DNA of 64,000 bases from Hyphobacterium sp. CCMP332 (GTDB lineage: Bacteria > Pseudomonadota > Alphaproteobacteria > Caulobacterales > Maricaulaceae): assembly GCF_014323565.1 (NCBI RefSeq), contig NZ_CP058669.1:1143501-1207500 (forward strand), given 5' to 3'. The notes under the pieces are model-generated. The model did not search any database. It was given only the letters and a program-made list of their open reading frames with translations, and was not told where the DNA came from. Position 1 is the stretch's first letter; each line of letters starts with the position of its first letter. Below, piece by piece: positions 45,892 through 55,413 of the stretch. The translations under genes and the position numbers were made by a program.

Positions 45892-46334
45892 TTTTTCAAA
45901 AGAACATCACGCGCTTCTGTCAGGCGGCGCGACAGGCCATCCGTGCCGCCGGAATCCGGGTGAACGCGTTTCATCAGGGTGCGATAGGCCGTCCGGATTT
46001 CCTCATTGGATGGATTGCCCTCAAGGCCCAGAATATCGAGTGCTTCTTCGCGGCTGATGGCTTGAATTGTGGGAGTAGTCGTTTGCTGGCCATTCCGGCC
46101 TGGCTTGGGACGAAACCCCGCCCCGACGGCCATCATGCCAATCCCGAATGTCGCCAGCGGCGCGCCCAGAATGGCCAGACCCCGCAATGTCAGAAGGCCG
46201 CCGAAAATCGCTGCCGCGAGGCCGAGCGTGATCCGTGACCAGCGCGCAGCTTCTGCCGTTTCCATGCGGGCAAAGGCGCGGGAGACCAGCACCAGAATGA
46301 CAAGGGCAGCAAAACCCAGAAGCAGAAATGGCAT
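45888..46334 (-). CDS. membrane-anchored J-domain protein
   Basis: A 148-residue protein with an N-terminal helix (about 3-19), a further hydrophobic region (about 35-75), and a C-terminal J domain (about 97-147) with the HPD signature at 125-127. The layout matches Tim14/Pam18-like bacterial J proteins that recruit Hsp70 (DnaK) to the membrane. It overlaps the mipZ stop (TGATG) and is probably in the same transcript. Confidence 0.87.
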   Translation of the reverse strand: MPFLLLGFAALVILVLVSRAFARMETAEAARWSRITLGLAAAIFGGLLTLRGLAILGAPLATFGIGMMAVGAGFRPKPGRNGQQTTTPTIQAISREEALDILGLEGNPSNEEIRTAYRTLMKRVHPDSGGTDGLSRRLTEARDVLLKN

Positions 46335-47215
46335 CAGAAGGGAATCTTTGTATCCACCAGTTCGGGCAACTTAAGGACCGTCAGCAGATCGCGCAATTCC
46401 TGACGCGCGGCAACATGGCTCATCGAGAAGGCCACAGCCGAACCGTCCTCTGTCAGATCCAGCAAGGTCAGGCCCAGCGGAAACAATTCGCGATAGATGA
46501 CACGTTCGGCAAATCCCGGTGCCATGCGGAACCCGATCCGTTCGGACAATTTCTTCAGGCCATCCCCGACGCGGCGCTTGTTGCGCGCATCCAGCTGGGA
46601 CATGCGATTGCGCATCACAACCCAGTCAATCGAGGTCTTGTCGCGGCCAGCGCGCTTCTTGCGGCAGTCCCAGACCATCTCCGAATAGACGCTTGGCCGA
46701 CCGACTTCAAAAGTCTGTGCGTCGATCTCCGCGAGCAGATCGAAATCGATGAAACTGTCATTCACCGGCGTGATGATCGTATCGGCCACGGCATGCGCCA
46801 GCCGCGAATAATAGGTGTCCGATCCCGGTGCATCGACGATGATGAAGTCATGCTCGGCCTTCAGCTCGCTGAAAACGGCCTGAAAGCGGGCATCTTCCTC
46901 GGCTTCCGCTTCGTCGAGATGCCGCAATGCACTGGCTTCAAGGCGGACTTCCTTTGGTATTGGCAGGTCGACGCCATAGCGTTCGGCCCAGTCACGGCGG
47001 TTTTGCAGGTAACGGCCAAATGTGCGCTGTCTCAAATCGAGATCAATGACGCCGACCGATTTTCCCATCCGCATGAGGGCGATCGACAAATGCATGGCAA
47101 CCGTCGATTTGCCGGCCCCGCCTTTTTCATTGCCCACAATAATCACATGGGGCCCCTTGTTTCGCCGTATCAGACGAAAGCGGCCAGGACGGTCAGTCTG
47201 CGTCGAAAAATTCAT
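46334..47215 (-). CDS. mipZ: division plane positioning ATPase MipZ
   Basis: A ParA/MinD-superfamily ATPase of 293 residues. It has a deviant Walker A NEKGGAGKST (about 28-37), DLDLRQRTFGRYL switch I region, and a Walker B-like VDAPGSDTYYSRLAH. These features are specific to MipZ, which forms a gradient from ParB-bound poles and inhibits FtsZ away from midcell. It is restricted to alphaproteobacteria without MinCD, which supports the taxonomic inference. It is followed by the J-domain gene. Confidence 0.94.
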   Translation of the reverse strand: MNFSTQTDRPGRFRLIRRNKGPHVIIVGNEKGGAGKSTVAMHLSIALMRMGKSVGVIDLDLRQRTFGRYLQNRRDWAERYGVDLPIPKEVRLEASALRHLDEAEAEEDARFQAVFSELKAEHDFIIVDAPGSDTYYSRLAHAVADTIITPVNDSFIDFDLLAEIDAQTFEVGRPSVYSEMVWDCRKKRAGRDKTSIDWVVMRNRMSQLDARNKRRVGDGLKKLSERIGFRMAPGFAERVIYRELFPLGLTLLDLTEDGSAVAFSMSHVAARQELRDLLTVLKLPELVDTKIPF

Positions 47216-47302
47216 GTGACACCGGATGTAGGGACAAACTCATGGCTCTTATAGAGCAAGTCCGGTGCCAAGACTAACAACGGATTCCAATTGTGAGAAT
47301 TA

Positions 47303-47857
47303 TTACCGGCCCAGCGTTTGGCCCGTGAAATCGGTCACAGCGCACCATCCGCCGGCCGCCTCTACCTCCCGGCAAGCCGCGCGCGCATCGGCTTCGGTGT
47401 CAAATGGCCCGGCCTTGAGGCGAAGATACTGGCCGCGCGAGCCGAGATCGGCCGCCTCCAGGCGCGCGGTTCGTGATGCCAGAAGGTCCGGGAAAAGCGC
47501 TTGCAGCGATTGCCAACCCGAAACTGCATTTTCCTCCACGCGGTAGGAGGCCAGATGAATGGCATGAAACAGGCTCTGCCCGCCTTCAGGGTCGGGCGCA
47601 ACCGGGTCGGGTTCCGGAAGGGGCTCGGGCGGGGCTGCCAATCGCAAGGCCAATGTCCGCATCTCGTCTTCGACCGCATCCAGCGCAGCCGGGTCGTATC
47701 GCGAACGGTGGTCCAGGTCGGCGGCGAGCCGGGCGGCCATCTGCGCACTGGACGATTGCGCAACCGGCGCGGCCGGCTGCAACGGCAGGTCTTCCCGCGT
47801 TGTCATGCAGGCACCGAGTGAAAATCCCAGCAGAATTATGAGGCCATTGCGGATCAT
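47303..47857 (-). CDS. SPOR-domain lipoprotein
   Basis: From ATG 47857 the 184-residue product starts with a lipoprotein signal (LIILLGFSLGAC, Cys17). It continues through a Pro-rich linker (about 75-95) and ends in a SPOR domain (about 100-183) with YLRLKAGPFDTEADARAAC. It likely binds peptidoglycan at the septum. It is 87 bp upstream of mipZ on the same strand and may share transcription. No catalytic domain is seen. Confidence 0.82.
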   Translation of the reverse strand: MIRNGLIILLGFSLGACMTTREDLPLQPAAPVAQSSSAQMAARLAADLDHRSRYDPAALDAVEDEMRTLALRLAAPPEPLPEPDPVAPDPEGGQSLFHAIHLASYRVEENAVSGWQSLQALFPDLLASRTARLEAADLGSRGQYLRLKAGPFDTEADARAACREVEAAGGWCAVTDFTGQTLGR

Positions 47858-47920
47858 GTTTCGTGTGTAGCGCGAGTCGCATGGCTTGCGTCCAGAGCCA
47901 AGCCGCATTATCCGCCAATT

Positions 47921-48787
47921 ATGAGTGATTTATCCGCCCTTCCCCTGCCGTCTACGGCTGATCTCGCCCACTTGCGCCGCATCGTAGCGGAATGGCGGCA
48001 CGATGGCCTTCGTATCGGCTTTGTGCCGACAATGGGCGCATTGCATGACGGGCATCTGTCGCTGATCGCAAGGGCTAAGGAAAAGGCCGACCGGGTCGTG
48101 GCCAGCATATTCGTCAATCCCACCCAGTTTGCGCCGGGCGAAGATTTCGACGCCTATCCACGCACGATGGACGCTGACGCCGCCAAACTCGCCCATGCCG
48201 GATGCGATCTGCTGTACGCGCCCGTGGCATCAGACATGTATCCGGATGGTTTTTCGGCGACCCTGACCGTTGGCGGTCCCTCACAGGGGCTGGAGACAGA
48301 TTTCCGCCCGCATTTCTTCAACGGCGTCGCCATTGTCGTGGCCAAGCTCTTCAACCGGGTTCAGCCGGATATCGCCGTTTTCGGCGAAAAGGATTATCAG
48401 CAATTGCTGGTGATCCGGCACATGGTGCGGGATCTGGACTTGCCGATAGAGATCATTCCGGGTGAAACCTTGCGCGAACGCGATGGTCTCGCCCTGTCCT
48501 CACGCAACGCCTACCTGTCGACAGACGAGCGGCGCGTAGCCGCAAGCCTCAATGAAATCCTCGCCGCCTTCGCGCATGATCTCTCGACCGGAATTGACTG
48601 GGAAACAGCGCAGGGCAAGGCGTTGGCGAAAGCCGCCAATGCCTTTGAGCGGGTCGATTACATTGAAGCACGATGCGCTGAGACGCTCGCCCCGCTGCCG
48701 CCCGGCCCGGTTCACCAGCCCGCGCGGGTTCTGGCGGCGGTCTGGCTCGACAAAACACGGCTCATCGACAATATGCCGGCGGTCTAG
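47921..48787 (+). CDS. panC: pantothenate synthetase
   Basis: PanC joins pantoate and beta-alanine using ATP. The 288-residue protein has the HIGH-like GALHDGH motif (about 42-48), FVNPTQF (about 65-71), VFGEKDYQQL (about 150), and ALSSRNAYL (about 188) with KMSKS-like function. The length is normal. The ATG at 47921 lies 63 bases from the divergent SPOR lipoprotein. No panB is adjacent. Confidence 0.96.
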   Translation: MSDLSALPLPSTADLAHLRRIVAEWRHDGLRIGFVPTMGALHDGHLSLIARAKEKADRVVASIFVNPTQFAPGEDFDAYPRTMDADAAKLAHAGCDLLYAPVASDMYPDGFSATLTVGGPSQGLETDFRPHFFNGVAIVVAKLFNRVQPDIAVFGEKDYQQLLVIRHMVRDLDLPIEIIPGETLRERDGLALSSRNAYLSTDERRVAASLNEILAAFAHDLSTGIDWETAQGKALAKAANAFERVDYIEARCAETLAPLPPGPVHQPARVLAAVWLDKTRLIDNMPAV

Positions 48788-48788
48788 C

Positions 48789-49226
48789 CTACCAGGCGCC
48801 GATCTCGATCAGCTTGCGGCGCAAATCCGGTGGCAGGCTTTCTCCCCCCGCCGCCGGATCACTGATGTCCATAGGCGCTTCCTCGGCCTTCAGATAACGC
48901 CAGCCCTGAAACGGGCGCCGTGCGGCCGGAGCGGTGCGAATGATCTCCGGATCCATCACGATGGCGCAGCGGCGAATACCATCCTCGCCCATCACCTCAT
49001 CCAGCGACACAATGCGCTGGCGGCACTGGATGACCCGTTTGATCACCCAGTAAAGCGACCCGCCATCCAGCAGCTTCCCGGCCTGTTTGGGAAACATCCG
49101 CGTGACATGCACAGAATGGAGCGGCTCGCCCCGCGCAGCCTGCTCTTTCGAGCGGCGGGCACGATAGGCTTCCAGATCTTCGACGCTGTCGATGCCCACG
49201 CAGAATTTGAGGAGATGCAAGGTCAT
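48789..49226 (-). CDS. DUF1489-family protein
   Basis: A 145-residue protein matching the alphaproteobacterial DUF1489 family: LHLLKFCVGIDSVEDLEAY at the N-terminus, HVTRMFPKQ in the middle, and RPFQGWRYLK towards the end. Cytoplasmic, no known function. It is convergent with panC, 1 base after its stop. The family is nearly confined to alphaproteobacteria, agreeing with the organism inference. Confidence 0.9.
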   Translation of the reverse strand: MTLHLLKFCVGIDSVEDLEAYRARRSKEQAARGEPLHSVHVTRMFPKQAGKLLDGGSLYWVIKRVIQCRQRIVSLDEVMGEDGIRRCAIVMDPEIIRTAPAARRPFQGWRYLKAEEAPMDISDPAAGGESLPPDLRRKLIEIGAW

Positions 49227-49263
49227 GGCATGAGAGCTAGGACGTTTCTCCTAACCCGCCAAG

Positions 49264-49989
49264 TCACGGCTCGACATATTCCACATCGGAGAAGTCAAAG
49301 CGCACATTTTGCTGCTGCCGCTGGAACAGAGCGCTGACATCGACAACGGTCGACATGGAGGTCATCACCGGCGCCGGAAGCCCTTCAAAGCGCTGAAAAT
49401 CCATGACCATTTCAAATTCATGGACGCGCGCCGCCGGATTGGGCTTGAAGCTCACCGGGGCGAAAATGCGAATGCGCTCAATATGACCCGCCGTCGCCAC
49501 TGATAATTCGCCCGACAAATGTTCTGCCATGGAATCGGCCTCGTCCGAGTCGGGGTCGAGATCGGGGCTGAACGAGTATCCACCACCGGATGTCCGCTCC
49601 ACACTTCCGGTAATCATGCGCGCGGTTTCCGCCGTAAAGAACAGGCCCCCGCCACTGCCTAACGAGATCGACCGGCCATTGTCCCCGTCGTCGTCATCAT
49701 CCGGCGTATTCATATCGACCCACATATCGGCCAGCTCTCCGGAAAGGGAATCCGGACTCGCAGGCGATATCAGCGTCCATTCCTCACCATCGGCCTGCGC
49801 GCCATCGAAACGCAATTCCATGGCGTCGTCATTCATCGAGACGCGCATATTGAACCGCCAGACGGCATCATCCGGGGCGTCATACCCCAGCGTCAGCGCG
49901 TCGGCCAAAGGCTGTGGATAGGTGGAAGTGTCGGAAAACGCGGTGGCGGATACGATCAGCGCAGCCGCAGCGGCAGCAATAATTCTCAT
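49264..49989 (-). CDS. exported hypothetical protein
   Basis: From ATG 49989 the 241-residue precursor has a Sec signal peptide (RIIAAAAAALIVSATAFS, cleavage near residue 19). The mature part is acidic with a DDDDD run near 105-112 and otherwise beta-rich. I recognise no domain. The start was set at the Met that begins the signal peptide. A likely periplasmic location is all that can be supported. It lies 38 bp upstream of the DUF1489 gene on the same strand. Confidence 0.68.
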   Translation of the reverse strand: MRIIAAAAAALIVSATAFSDTSTYPQPLADALTLGYDAPDDAVWRFNMRVSMNDDAMELRFDGAQADGEEWTLISPASPDSLSGELADMWVDMNTPDDDDDGDNGRSISLGSGGGLFFTAETARMITGSVERTSGGGYSFSPDLDPDSDEADSMAEHLSGELSVATAGHIERIRIFAPVSFKPNPAARVHEFEMVMDFQRFEGLPAPVMTSMSTVVDVSALFQRQQQNVRFDFSDVEYVEP

Positions 49990-50063
49990 GCAAAAATCCC
50001 TTTGCCCGTCAGATGCCCCGCCGCGCAAAGGGATAGCCTTGCCATGATCATTTCGCCAGAATT

Positions 50064-51029
50064 TTATGCCGCGCGATCGCGAAACCCGGTCGGCGAACCG
50101 GCATCGATGTCGAATGTGGTTTCACTCTTGGGCATGGGCTTGGTGTGCCGCCAGATTTTCTTGGCCATCTTGGAAAAGACCAGCTTCATATAGGCGCCGG
50201 GCCCGGCCGCTTCGGTCGATTTCGGGTCCATGCCGAACCGGCGGCGCAATACGCCATTGGCGTGAAGCACACCGTTCTTCAGCAGGGATTCCGGCGTCAC
50301 GATTTCCATCGTCACCGAAACATTCATGCCCGACAGATTCTGAACCCGGTGCGGACCGTGAAGCGGCCAGCTGGTAAACATGCCCGGCACCAGATCAACG
50401 GCTTCACACTCATCATCCCAGCTGGATTCAAACGGAAGATCCTCGGTCTGCTCCAGGTGCAGGATGGCTTCCATGCGCTCATCCGTCAGGAAGGGAGCGG
50501 CCGCCGGATAGATGCGAATGCGCTTCTTGCCGCGGACATGCCAGAGAATGGTTTCGGAGACATCGGAGTGGATGAAGACCTGCGCGGTCGGCGAGGAAAT
50601 CAGGATTCCGCTCTCGGCGTTCAACGTCTTGTAGCCCGGATTGAGGCGCTTCATATCGGCCATCATCTGGTCGAAAAGCGGCCGATAGACCGGATCCACA
50701 CACATCGCTTCACGAAGATTGATCCAGAGCTTTCCGGCGCGGACCGCTTCCAGCATTTCCATGCCGGACAGATCGCCCGGATCTCCCGCACGCCAGCTAT
50801 CGGCGCCCTCGTCCAGATCCCCCATCGTGCAGAAATCCGTCAGCTCGCGGGGGTGCCGCTCGATCAGCGCCGCCAGCGCCTCATCGGAAAATTCGTCGCG
50901 TGTGTGCAAATCGTGCTGACCCACGACAACCTTTTTGCGGAATCCGGATCGGGCATCATTGCCCCAATCCGTGACAACATGCTGCGTTTTCCGGGTTTCG
51001 CCTGTACCGTTCATGGCCATCTCCATCAT
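50064..51029 (-). CDS. cupin-like (JmjC-related) domain protein
   Basis: A 321-residue protein with a cupin/JmjC-like core. The probable metal ligands are H-x-D in FIHSDVSETILWHV (about residues 155-168) and a later His in WPLHGPHRVQN (about 225-235), with RGKKRIRIYP between them. Related proteins are 2-oxoglutarate-dependent hydroxylases or sugar-sensing cupins, so the role is uncertain. The start could be ATG 51029, 51023 or 51014; GGGGAATG precedes the first. It is preceded by a REP-like repeat. Confidence 0.8.
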   Translation of the reverse strand: MMEMAMNGTGETRKTQHVVTDWGNDARSGFRKKVVVGQHDLHTRDEFSDEALAALIERHPRELTDFCTMGDLDEGADSWRAGDPGDLSGMEMLEAVRAGKLWINLREAMCVDPVYRPLFDQMMADMKRLNPGYKTLNAESGILISSPTAQVFIHSDVSETILWHVRGKKRIRIYPAAAPFLTDERMEAILHLEQTEDLPFESSWDDECEAVDLVPGMFTSWPLHGPHRVQNLSGMNVSVTMEIVTPESLLKNGVLHANGVLRRRFGMDPKSTEAAGPGAYMKLVFSKMAKKIWRHTKPMPKSETTFDIDAGSPTGFRDRAA

Positions 51030-51069
51030 TCCCCTCTGACGAGAGCAAGGATCGGGCCAGCTTGCCCAT

Positions 51070-51146
51070 ATTAGACATCGTCACCCTCCGACTTGATCGG
51101 AGGGCCTCTTCTAGGGCGAGGTCGTCCGGTCAAGCCGGACGATGAC
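51070..51146. repeat. REP-like double palindrome
   Basis: Two palindromes face each other: CCCTCCGACTTGATCGGAGGG (about 51079-51099, preceded by GTCA) and CGTCCGGTCAAGCCGGACG (about 51123-51141, followed by ATGACG). The outer GTCA/TGAC ends make a composite inverted unit like a BIME. The second half resembles the repeat at 12650-12728. It may stop transcription between the two minus-strand genes. Confidence 0.6.
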
Positions 51147-51160
51147 GCATCGATTGAAAA

Positions 51161-53116
51161 TCAGGCCGCCGCTTCGTCTTCCTCGGCCATCGTCACCAGC
51201 GCATCGCCCTCACCGACCTGATCGCCGGCGGCAATGGACACGCTCGCAATCACACCGTCGCGCGGCGCGGCCAGTGCGTGCTCCATCTTCATGGCTTCCA
51301 GAACGAGCAGCTTCTGCCCCTTGGTGACGGTATCGCCCTCGGCAACGTTTAGCGACAACACCTTGCCGGGCATGGGCGCTTTCACAAGGCCCCCGGCATC
51401 GGCACCATCGGCGGCGGCATCGGGGCGCGGCAGGCTGAACCGGCTCGCGCGGCCATCAGAAAAGACGATGACGCTTTCGGCTTCTGTCACGATCCGGCCT
51501 GACGTCGCCATGCCATCGAGGATAAAGGTATCTTCGCCCAGCCGGGCGCTGAGGGTTCGCCCTTTGACAGGGGCTGCGCTCAAAGCGACATCGAGGGTAT
51601 CGCCTTCATATTCCAGGCGTATCCGGATTTTCGTATCGGCATTCGCGCGAAATCCGTCTTTCAAAGCCCAGGGATCATTGGAATTGGCTACCTGATCGCG
51701 TTCCAGAAAGGCGCGCGCCGCAAGGGCGGCATCACGCTTCGGCGCGCCGGCAGGAATAAGCGTTTCTGCCTTCTCCGCAATCAGGCCGGTCGAGAGCCGT
51801 GCCGCCTGAAAATCATCATCGCGCAGACAATTGCCGAGAAATCCGCCATTGGTTTTCACCGGATAGACCCGCGTGGCGGCCAATGCGGCCAATGACCGCT
51901 CGATGGCTGCATCCCTGTTGGCGCCGAATGCGATGATTTTTGCGATCATCGGGTCGTAATGCATCGAGACCTCGCCGCCCTGCTCGACCCCGCTATCGAC
52001 GCGCACACCGTCTATGCCGCGCGGCAGATCGAGAATATCCAGACGCCCGATGCTCGGCAGGAAACCGTTCGATGGATCCTCGGCATAGAGCCGCGCCTCG
52101 ATGGCATGGCCCTTCAGGCGGATTTCATCCTGTTCCGGCACCGAGCCGCCCGCGGCGACCCGTAGCTGAAGCTCGACCAGATCCAGCCCCGTCACCAATT
52201 CGGTGACCGGATGCTCCACCTGAAGCCGCGTATTCATTTCCATGAAGAAAAAGCCGTCTTCGCGCAGCGCGCCGGACCCGTCGACGATAAACTCCACCGT
52301 TCCCGCGCCCTCATAATTGACGGCCTTGGCGGCCTGCACGGCCGCGGAACACATGGCGGCGCGGACATTCGGCGTCATGCCGGGTGCTGGCGCTTCCTCG
52401 ATCACTTTCTGGTGACGGCGTTGCAGCGAGCAATCCCGCTCGAACAGATGGATAACGCGGCCCCGGCTGTCGCCAAAAACCTGCACCTCGATATGACGCG
52501 GATTCTCGATGAATTTCTCGATCAGCACTTCATCATTGCCAAAAGAGGATTTCGCCTCCCGCTTGCAGCTATCCAGCAAATCCAGAAAGTCAGTGGAGGC
52601 CTCGACCTTGCGCATCCCCTTGCCGCCCCCCCCGGCCACGGCCTTGATCAGGACCGGATAGCCAATCGCATCAGCAGCATTTTTCAAATGCTCGGGATCC
52701 TGATTATCGCCGTGATAGCCGGGCGTCACCGGCACGCCAGCGTCTTCCATCAGCTTCTTGGCCCGATCCTTCAAGCCCATGGCGCGGATCGAGTCCGGCG
52801 ACGGGCCGACGAATTTGATGCCCGCATCGGTGCAGGCCTGCGCAAATTCGGCATTCTCCGACAGAAAGCCATAGCCGGGATGGATGGCGTCCGCCCCGAT
52901 CTGCCTGGCCGCTTCGAGGATCTTGTCCGCCCGCAGATAGCTTTCCGAACTGGGGGCCGGCCCCAGCAGAACCGCCGCGTCGGCCTCTTTGACGTGCGGT
53001 GCCTCGGCATCGGCTTCCGAATAGACAGCCACCGTGCGGATACCCATGCGCTTGGCCGTGCGCATGACCCGGCGGGCGATTTCCCCGCGATTGGCAATCA
53101 GAAGCGTTTCAAACAT
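51161..53116 (-). CDS. mccA: methylcrotonyl-CoA carboxylase, biotin-carrying alpha subunit
   Basis: A 651-residue acyl-CoA carboxylase alpha subunit. It has a biotin carboxylase N-domain (about 1-110), ATP-grasp with GGGGKGMRKV (about 162-171) and EMNTRLQVEHPVTE, a C-domain to about 445, and a linker. The biotinyl domain near the C-terminus has the biotin lysine in EAMKMEH. Alone it could serve propionyl- or methylcrotonyl-CoA. The nearby carboxyltransferase of MCC type and the AUH-like and isovaleryl-CoA dehydrogenase genes favour leucine degradation. The DUF817 gene lies 3 bp upstream. Confidence 0.9.
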   Translation of the reverse strand: MFETLLIANRGEIARRVMRTAKRMGIRTVAVYSEADAEAPHVKEADAAVLLGPAPSSESYLRADKILEAARQIGADAIHPGYGFLSENAEFAQACTDAGIKFVGPSPDSIRAMGLKDRAKKLMEDAGVPVTPGYHGDNQDPEHLKNAADAIGYPVLIKAVAGGGGKGMRKVEASTDFLDLLDSCKREAKSSFGNDEVLIEKFIENPRHIEVQVFGDSRGRVIHLFERDCSLQRRHQKVIEEAPAPGMTPNVRAAMCSAAVQAAKAVNYEGAGTVEFIVDGSGALREDGFFFMEMNTRLQVEHPVTELVTGLDLVELQLRVAAGGSVPEQDEIRLKGHAIEARLYAEDPSNGFLPSIGRLDILDLPRGIDGVRVDSGVEQGGEVSMHYDPMIAKIIAFGANRDAAIERSLAALAATRVYPVKTNGGFLGNCLRDDDFQAARLSTGLIAEKAETLIPAGAPKRDAALAARAFLERDQVANSNDPWALKDGFRANADTKIRIRLEYEGDTLDVALSAAPVKGRTLSARLGEDTFILDGMATSGRIVTEAESVIVFSDGRASRFSLPRPDAAADGADAGGLVKAPMPGKVLSLNVAEGDTVTKGQKLLVLEAMKMEHALAAPRDGVIASVSIAAGDQVGEGDALVTMAEEDEAAA

Positions 53117-53119
53117 GTG

Positions 53120-53917
53120 TCAGGCCTTTCCCGCTTTTGGCGGTCCCGCGCGGTGCACCGCCGCCACGAGCACAAAACTGATGATCATCAGGAGATACCA
53201 CGATCCGAGCTTTTGAATCGACACCGGGCTCCAGTCGACCCCGTCCTGATGCGGATAGGACCAGGCGCGGGCATAGGTGCCGATATTCTCGGCAAACCAG
53301 ATAAACAGCGCGACCAGCAACAGCCCCACGACCATCGGCATGAAGCGGTGTTTTTCATCCGGCCGGAACCAGATGACGCACGGACCGTAAATGGCCAGCG
53401 TCGCGGCATAAAGCGCCAACCGGATATCGATCGTGAAATGATGGGTGAAGAAGTTGATATAAATCGCCAGCGCCAGAAGGCCTTGCAGCCAGAGCGGCGG
53501 GAAGCGGTCAAACCGGAATTCGAAAATGCGCCAGACCCGCGCGATATAACTGCCGACGGCGGCATACATGAAGCCGGAAAACAGCGGCACACCCAGAATC
53601 CGCAAATAAGCCTCCTCCGGATAGATCCATGAACCGGCCGAGGTTTTGAAAATCTCCATCACCGTGCCGACGATATGGAAGACGAGGATCACCCGCGCCT
53701 CCTCCCAGGTTTCCAGCCGCGTGATCAGAAACCCCGCCTGAATGGCAATCGCGGAGAGCGTCAGGAAGTCGTAACGCGGCAGAAACGCGTCATCAGGATA
53801 GAACAGGAATGTCCCGAGCAATAGCGCCACCATCGCACCGCCGAACAGGCAGGCCCACGCCTGCTTGATGCCGAAGGAAATGAATTCAAACAGGAATTGC
53901 GTGACCGGCCCGCGCAC
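53120..53917 (-). CDS. DUF817-family membrane protein
   Basis: A 265-residue protein with about eight hydrophobic helices and the DUF817 hallmark FKTSAGSWIYPEEAYLRILGVPLFSGFMYAAVGSY region (about 90-125; quoted here as a span, key residues S-W-x-Y-P). The apparent start is GTG at 53917. The frame remains open upstream to the hydratase stop, so the true start may lie up to 70 bases earlier. Function unknown. It is sandwiched between mccA and the AUH-like hydratase on the same strand. Confidence 0.85.
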   Translation of the reverse strand: MRGPVTQFLFEFISFGIKQAWACLFGGAMVALLLGTFLFYPDDAFLPRYDFLTLSAIAIQAGFLITRLETWEEARVILVFHIVGTVMEIFKTSAGSWIYPEEAYLRILGVPLFSGFMYAAVGSYIARVWRIFEFRFDRFPPLWLQGLLALAIYINFFTHHFTIDIRLALYAATLAIYGPCVIWFRPDEKHRFMPMVVGLLLVALFIWFAENIGTYARAWSYPHQDGVDWSPVSIQKLGSWYLLMIISFVLVAAVHRAGPPKAGKA

Positions 53918-53989
53918 ATAAGCCGTCCGCCACGCCTCCCGGCGCGCGTGCAGCCAGGCCCGCGGATTGCGAAAGACCTCCAGCGCGGA

Positions 53990-54787
53990 TTACTCCATCC
54001 AGCTCGGCTTGCGCTTTTCAAGGAAGGCGGCAAGGCCTTCCTGCCCCTCATCGCTGGCGCGGCGATGGGCAATCCGCTTGGCCAGATCATGCATCAGGCC
54101 GTGATCGATCTTGTGCCCGGCGACATCATCGACGAGTTCCTTCGCATCGGCGACGGCGCCCGGAGCGGCGCTGAAACCCAGCTTGGCGACATATTCCGCC
54201 ATATCATCCAGCTCATCGGCGGTATCGACGACATATTGAACCAGCCCGATCATATGGGCGAATTGCGCATCAAAGCCTTCGGCTGTCGCAAACAGCGCCT
54301 TTGCCCATTTCGGCCCGATAGCCCGCACGACAAAAGGTGAAATCGTCGCCGGGGTAAGGCCCAGCTTCACTTCCGAGAAGCTGAATTTTGTATCCTTGAC
54401 TGCAATGGCCACATCACACGCGGCCACCAGTCCGGATCCGCCTCCCATGGCGGCACCCTTGACCAAGGCAATTGTCAGCTGCGGCAGATGGAACAGCTTG
54501 TAGAGCATGCCGGCCAGCGCCTCGGCATCCTCGATATTCTGCTCGCGGGTATAACCTGCGGCATTCTTCATCCAGTTCAGATCCCCACCGGCACAGAACG
54601 TATCGCCAGCCCCGCGCAGCATGACAATGCGGACTTCATCGGTGTTCCTGGACAGAAGGTCGAACATCTCGCTGAGCGCATTGATCGTTTCGCGGTCGAA
54701 CGCATTTTTCTTGTCAGGCCGGTTGATCGTGATAACCGCCAGCTCACCGGGGGTGACATCCAGCAGTACGGGTTGTGGGTCGGACAT
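53990..54787 (-). CDS. enoyl-CoA hydratase family, probable methylglutaconyl-CoA hydratase
   Basis: A 265-residue crotonase-fold protein. The oxyanion hole and glutamate region are seen in FCAGGDLNWM (about 62-71) and KGAAMGGGSGLVAACD (about 103-118), and FSEVKLGLTPATI follows with the second acidic residue. The K-x-A-M-G-G-G pattern and the neighbouring mccA suggest AUH/LiuC, hydrating 3-methylglutaconyl-CoA in leucine breakdown. The ATG at 54787 has GGAG 7 bases upstream. A specific substrate is inferred from context. Confidence 0.87.
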   Translation of the reverse strand: MSDPQPVLLDVTPGELAVITINRPDKKNAFDRETINALSEMFDLLSRNTDEVRIVMLRGAGDTFCAGGDLNWMKNAAGYTREQNIEDAEALAGMLYKLFHLPQLTIALVKGAAMGGGSGLVAACDVAIAVKDTKFSFSEVKLGLTPATISPFVVRAIGPKWAKALFATAEGFDAQFAHMIGLVQYVVDTADELDDMAEYVAKLGFSAAPGAVADAKELVDDVAGHKIDHGLMHDLAKRIAHRRASDEGQEGLAAFLEKRKPSWME

Positions 54788-54966
54788 GCGCAAACTCCAA
54801 TTCAGCTTCGTCTTCGTCTAGCGCGTCTCGCGATAAAAGAAAAACGGCGAATTGTCCGGATCATAGAGGCCGGATTGGCAAATACCGCACGCTTTTATCC
54901 AGAGACGCAGTTGGCGTCTTGGGCGTGACCGGCAAAACTGGATCGGATGATGAAGCCCCCGCAAAG

Positions 54967-54998
54967 AAAAAGCCGCCGACCCGGAGGTCAGCGGCTTT
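54967..54998 (-). terminator. rho-independent terminator of the small membrane-protein gene
   Basis: On the minus strand an imperfect 13-base stem (AAAGCCGCTGACC, loop TCCG, GGTCGGCGGCTTT) is followed by TTCTTT. It starts about 23 bases after the stop of the gene at 55021-55413. Confidence 0.82.
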
Positions 54999-55020
54999 CC
55001 ATTCCGGTTTTTCCGCGATG

Positions 55021-55413
55021 TCAGTCGCCGCGGAAAATCATACCCTTGATCCCACCCAGGATCAGGATGCCAATGAAATAGGCGATGGCGAGTGCGCCCG
55101 CATACAGCCAGTAATTCATTTCCGTCAGATTGGCCGTGACCATTCCGAAATCGAAACCGTCCATCCCGCCCCCGCGGACCATCGGCATGACAATGTCCAC
55201 AATCAGGTGGATGATGGTCGCGACGATTGTGAAGATCAGAATGGCACCGGCCGACCGGAGCAGAATCGCCATGACCAGGGCGATAACGCCGAACTGGATC
55301 GCCAGAGGCATCCAGTTCACCACTTCACCATTGCCGGCATAGGTCAGAAGGCCAGGCTCAAAAAACGCGTAACCCTGGTCAAACCAGCCGCGTGCAGTGT
55401 CCAAAAATTCCAT
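55021..55413 (-). CDS. 130-residue membrane protein, unknown family
   Basis: From the ATG at 55413 (GAGGGGAAT upstream) the protein has about three hydrophobic helices (roughly 34-52, 56-78, 103-124) separated by a glycine-rich loop (RGGGMDGFDFG). I do not recognise a family. The terminator at 54967-54998 shows that it is transcribed as a short unit. It sits between the SOUL-like and hydratase genes. Confidence 0.7.
   Translation of the reverse strand: MEFLDTARGWFDQGYAFFEPGLLTYAGNGEVVNWMPLAIQFGVIALVMAILLRSAGAILIFTIVATIIHLIVDIVMPMVRGGGMDGFDFGMVTANLTEMNYWLYAGALAIAYFIGILILGGIKGMIFRGD

Noticed and set aside
52211-53632. Long plus-strand open frame over mccA and the DUF817 gene
   Set aside because: It is the complement of two well-supported minus-strand genes, with His/Arg/Pro-rich translation typical of a shadow frame.
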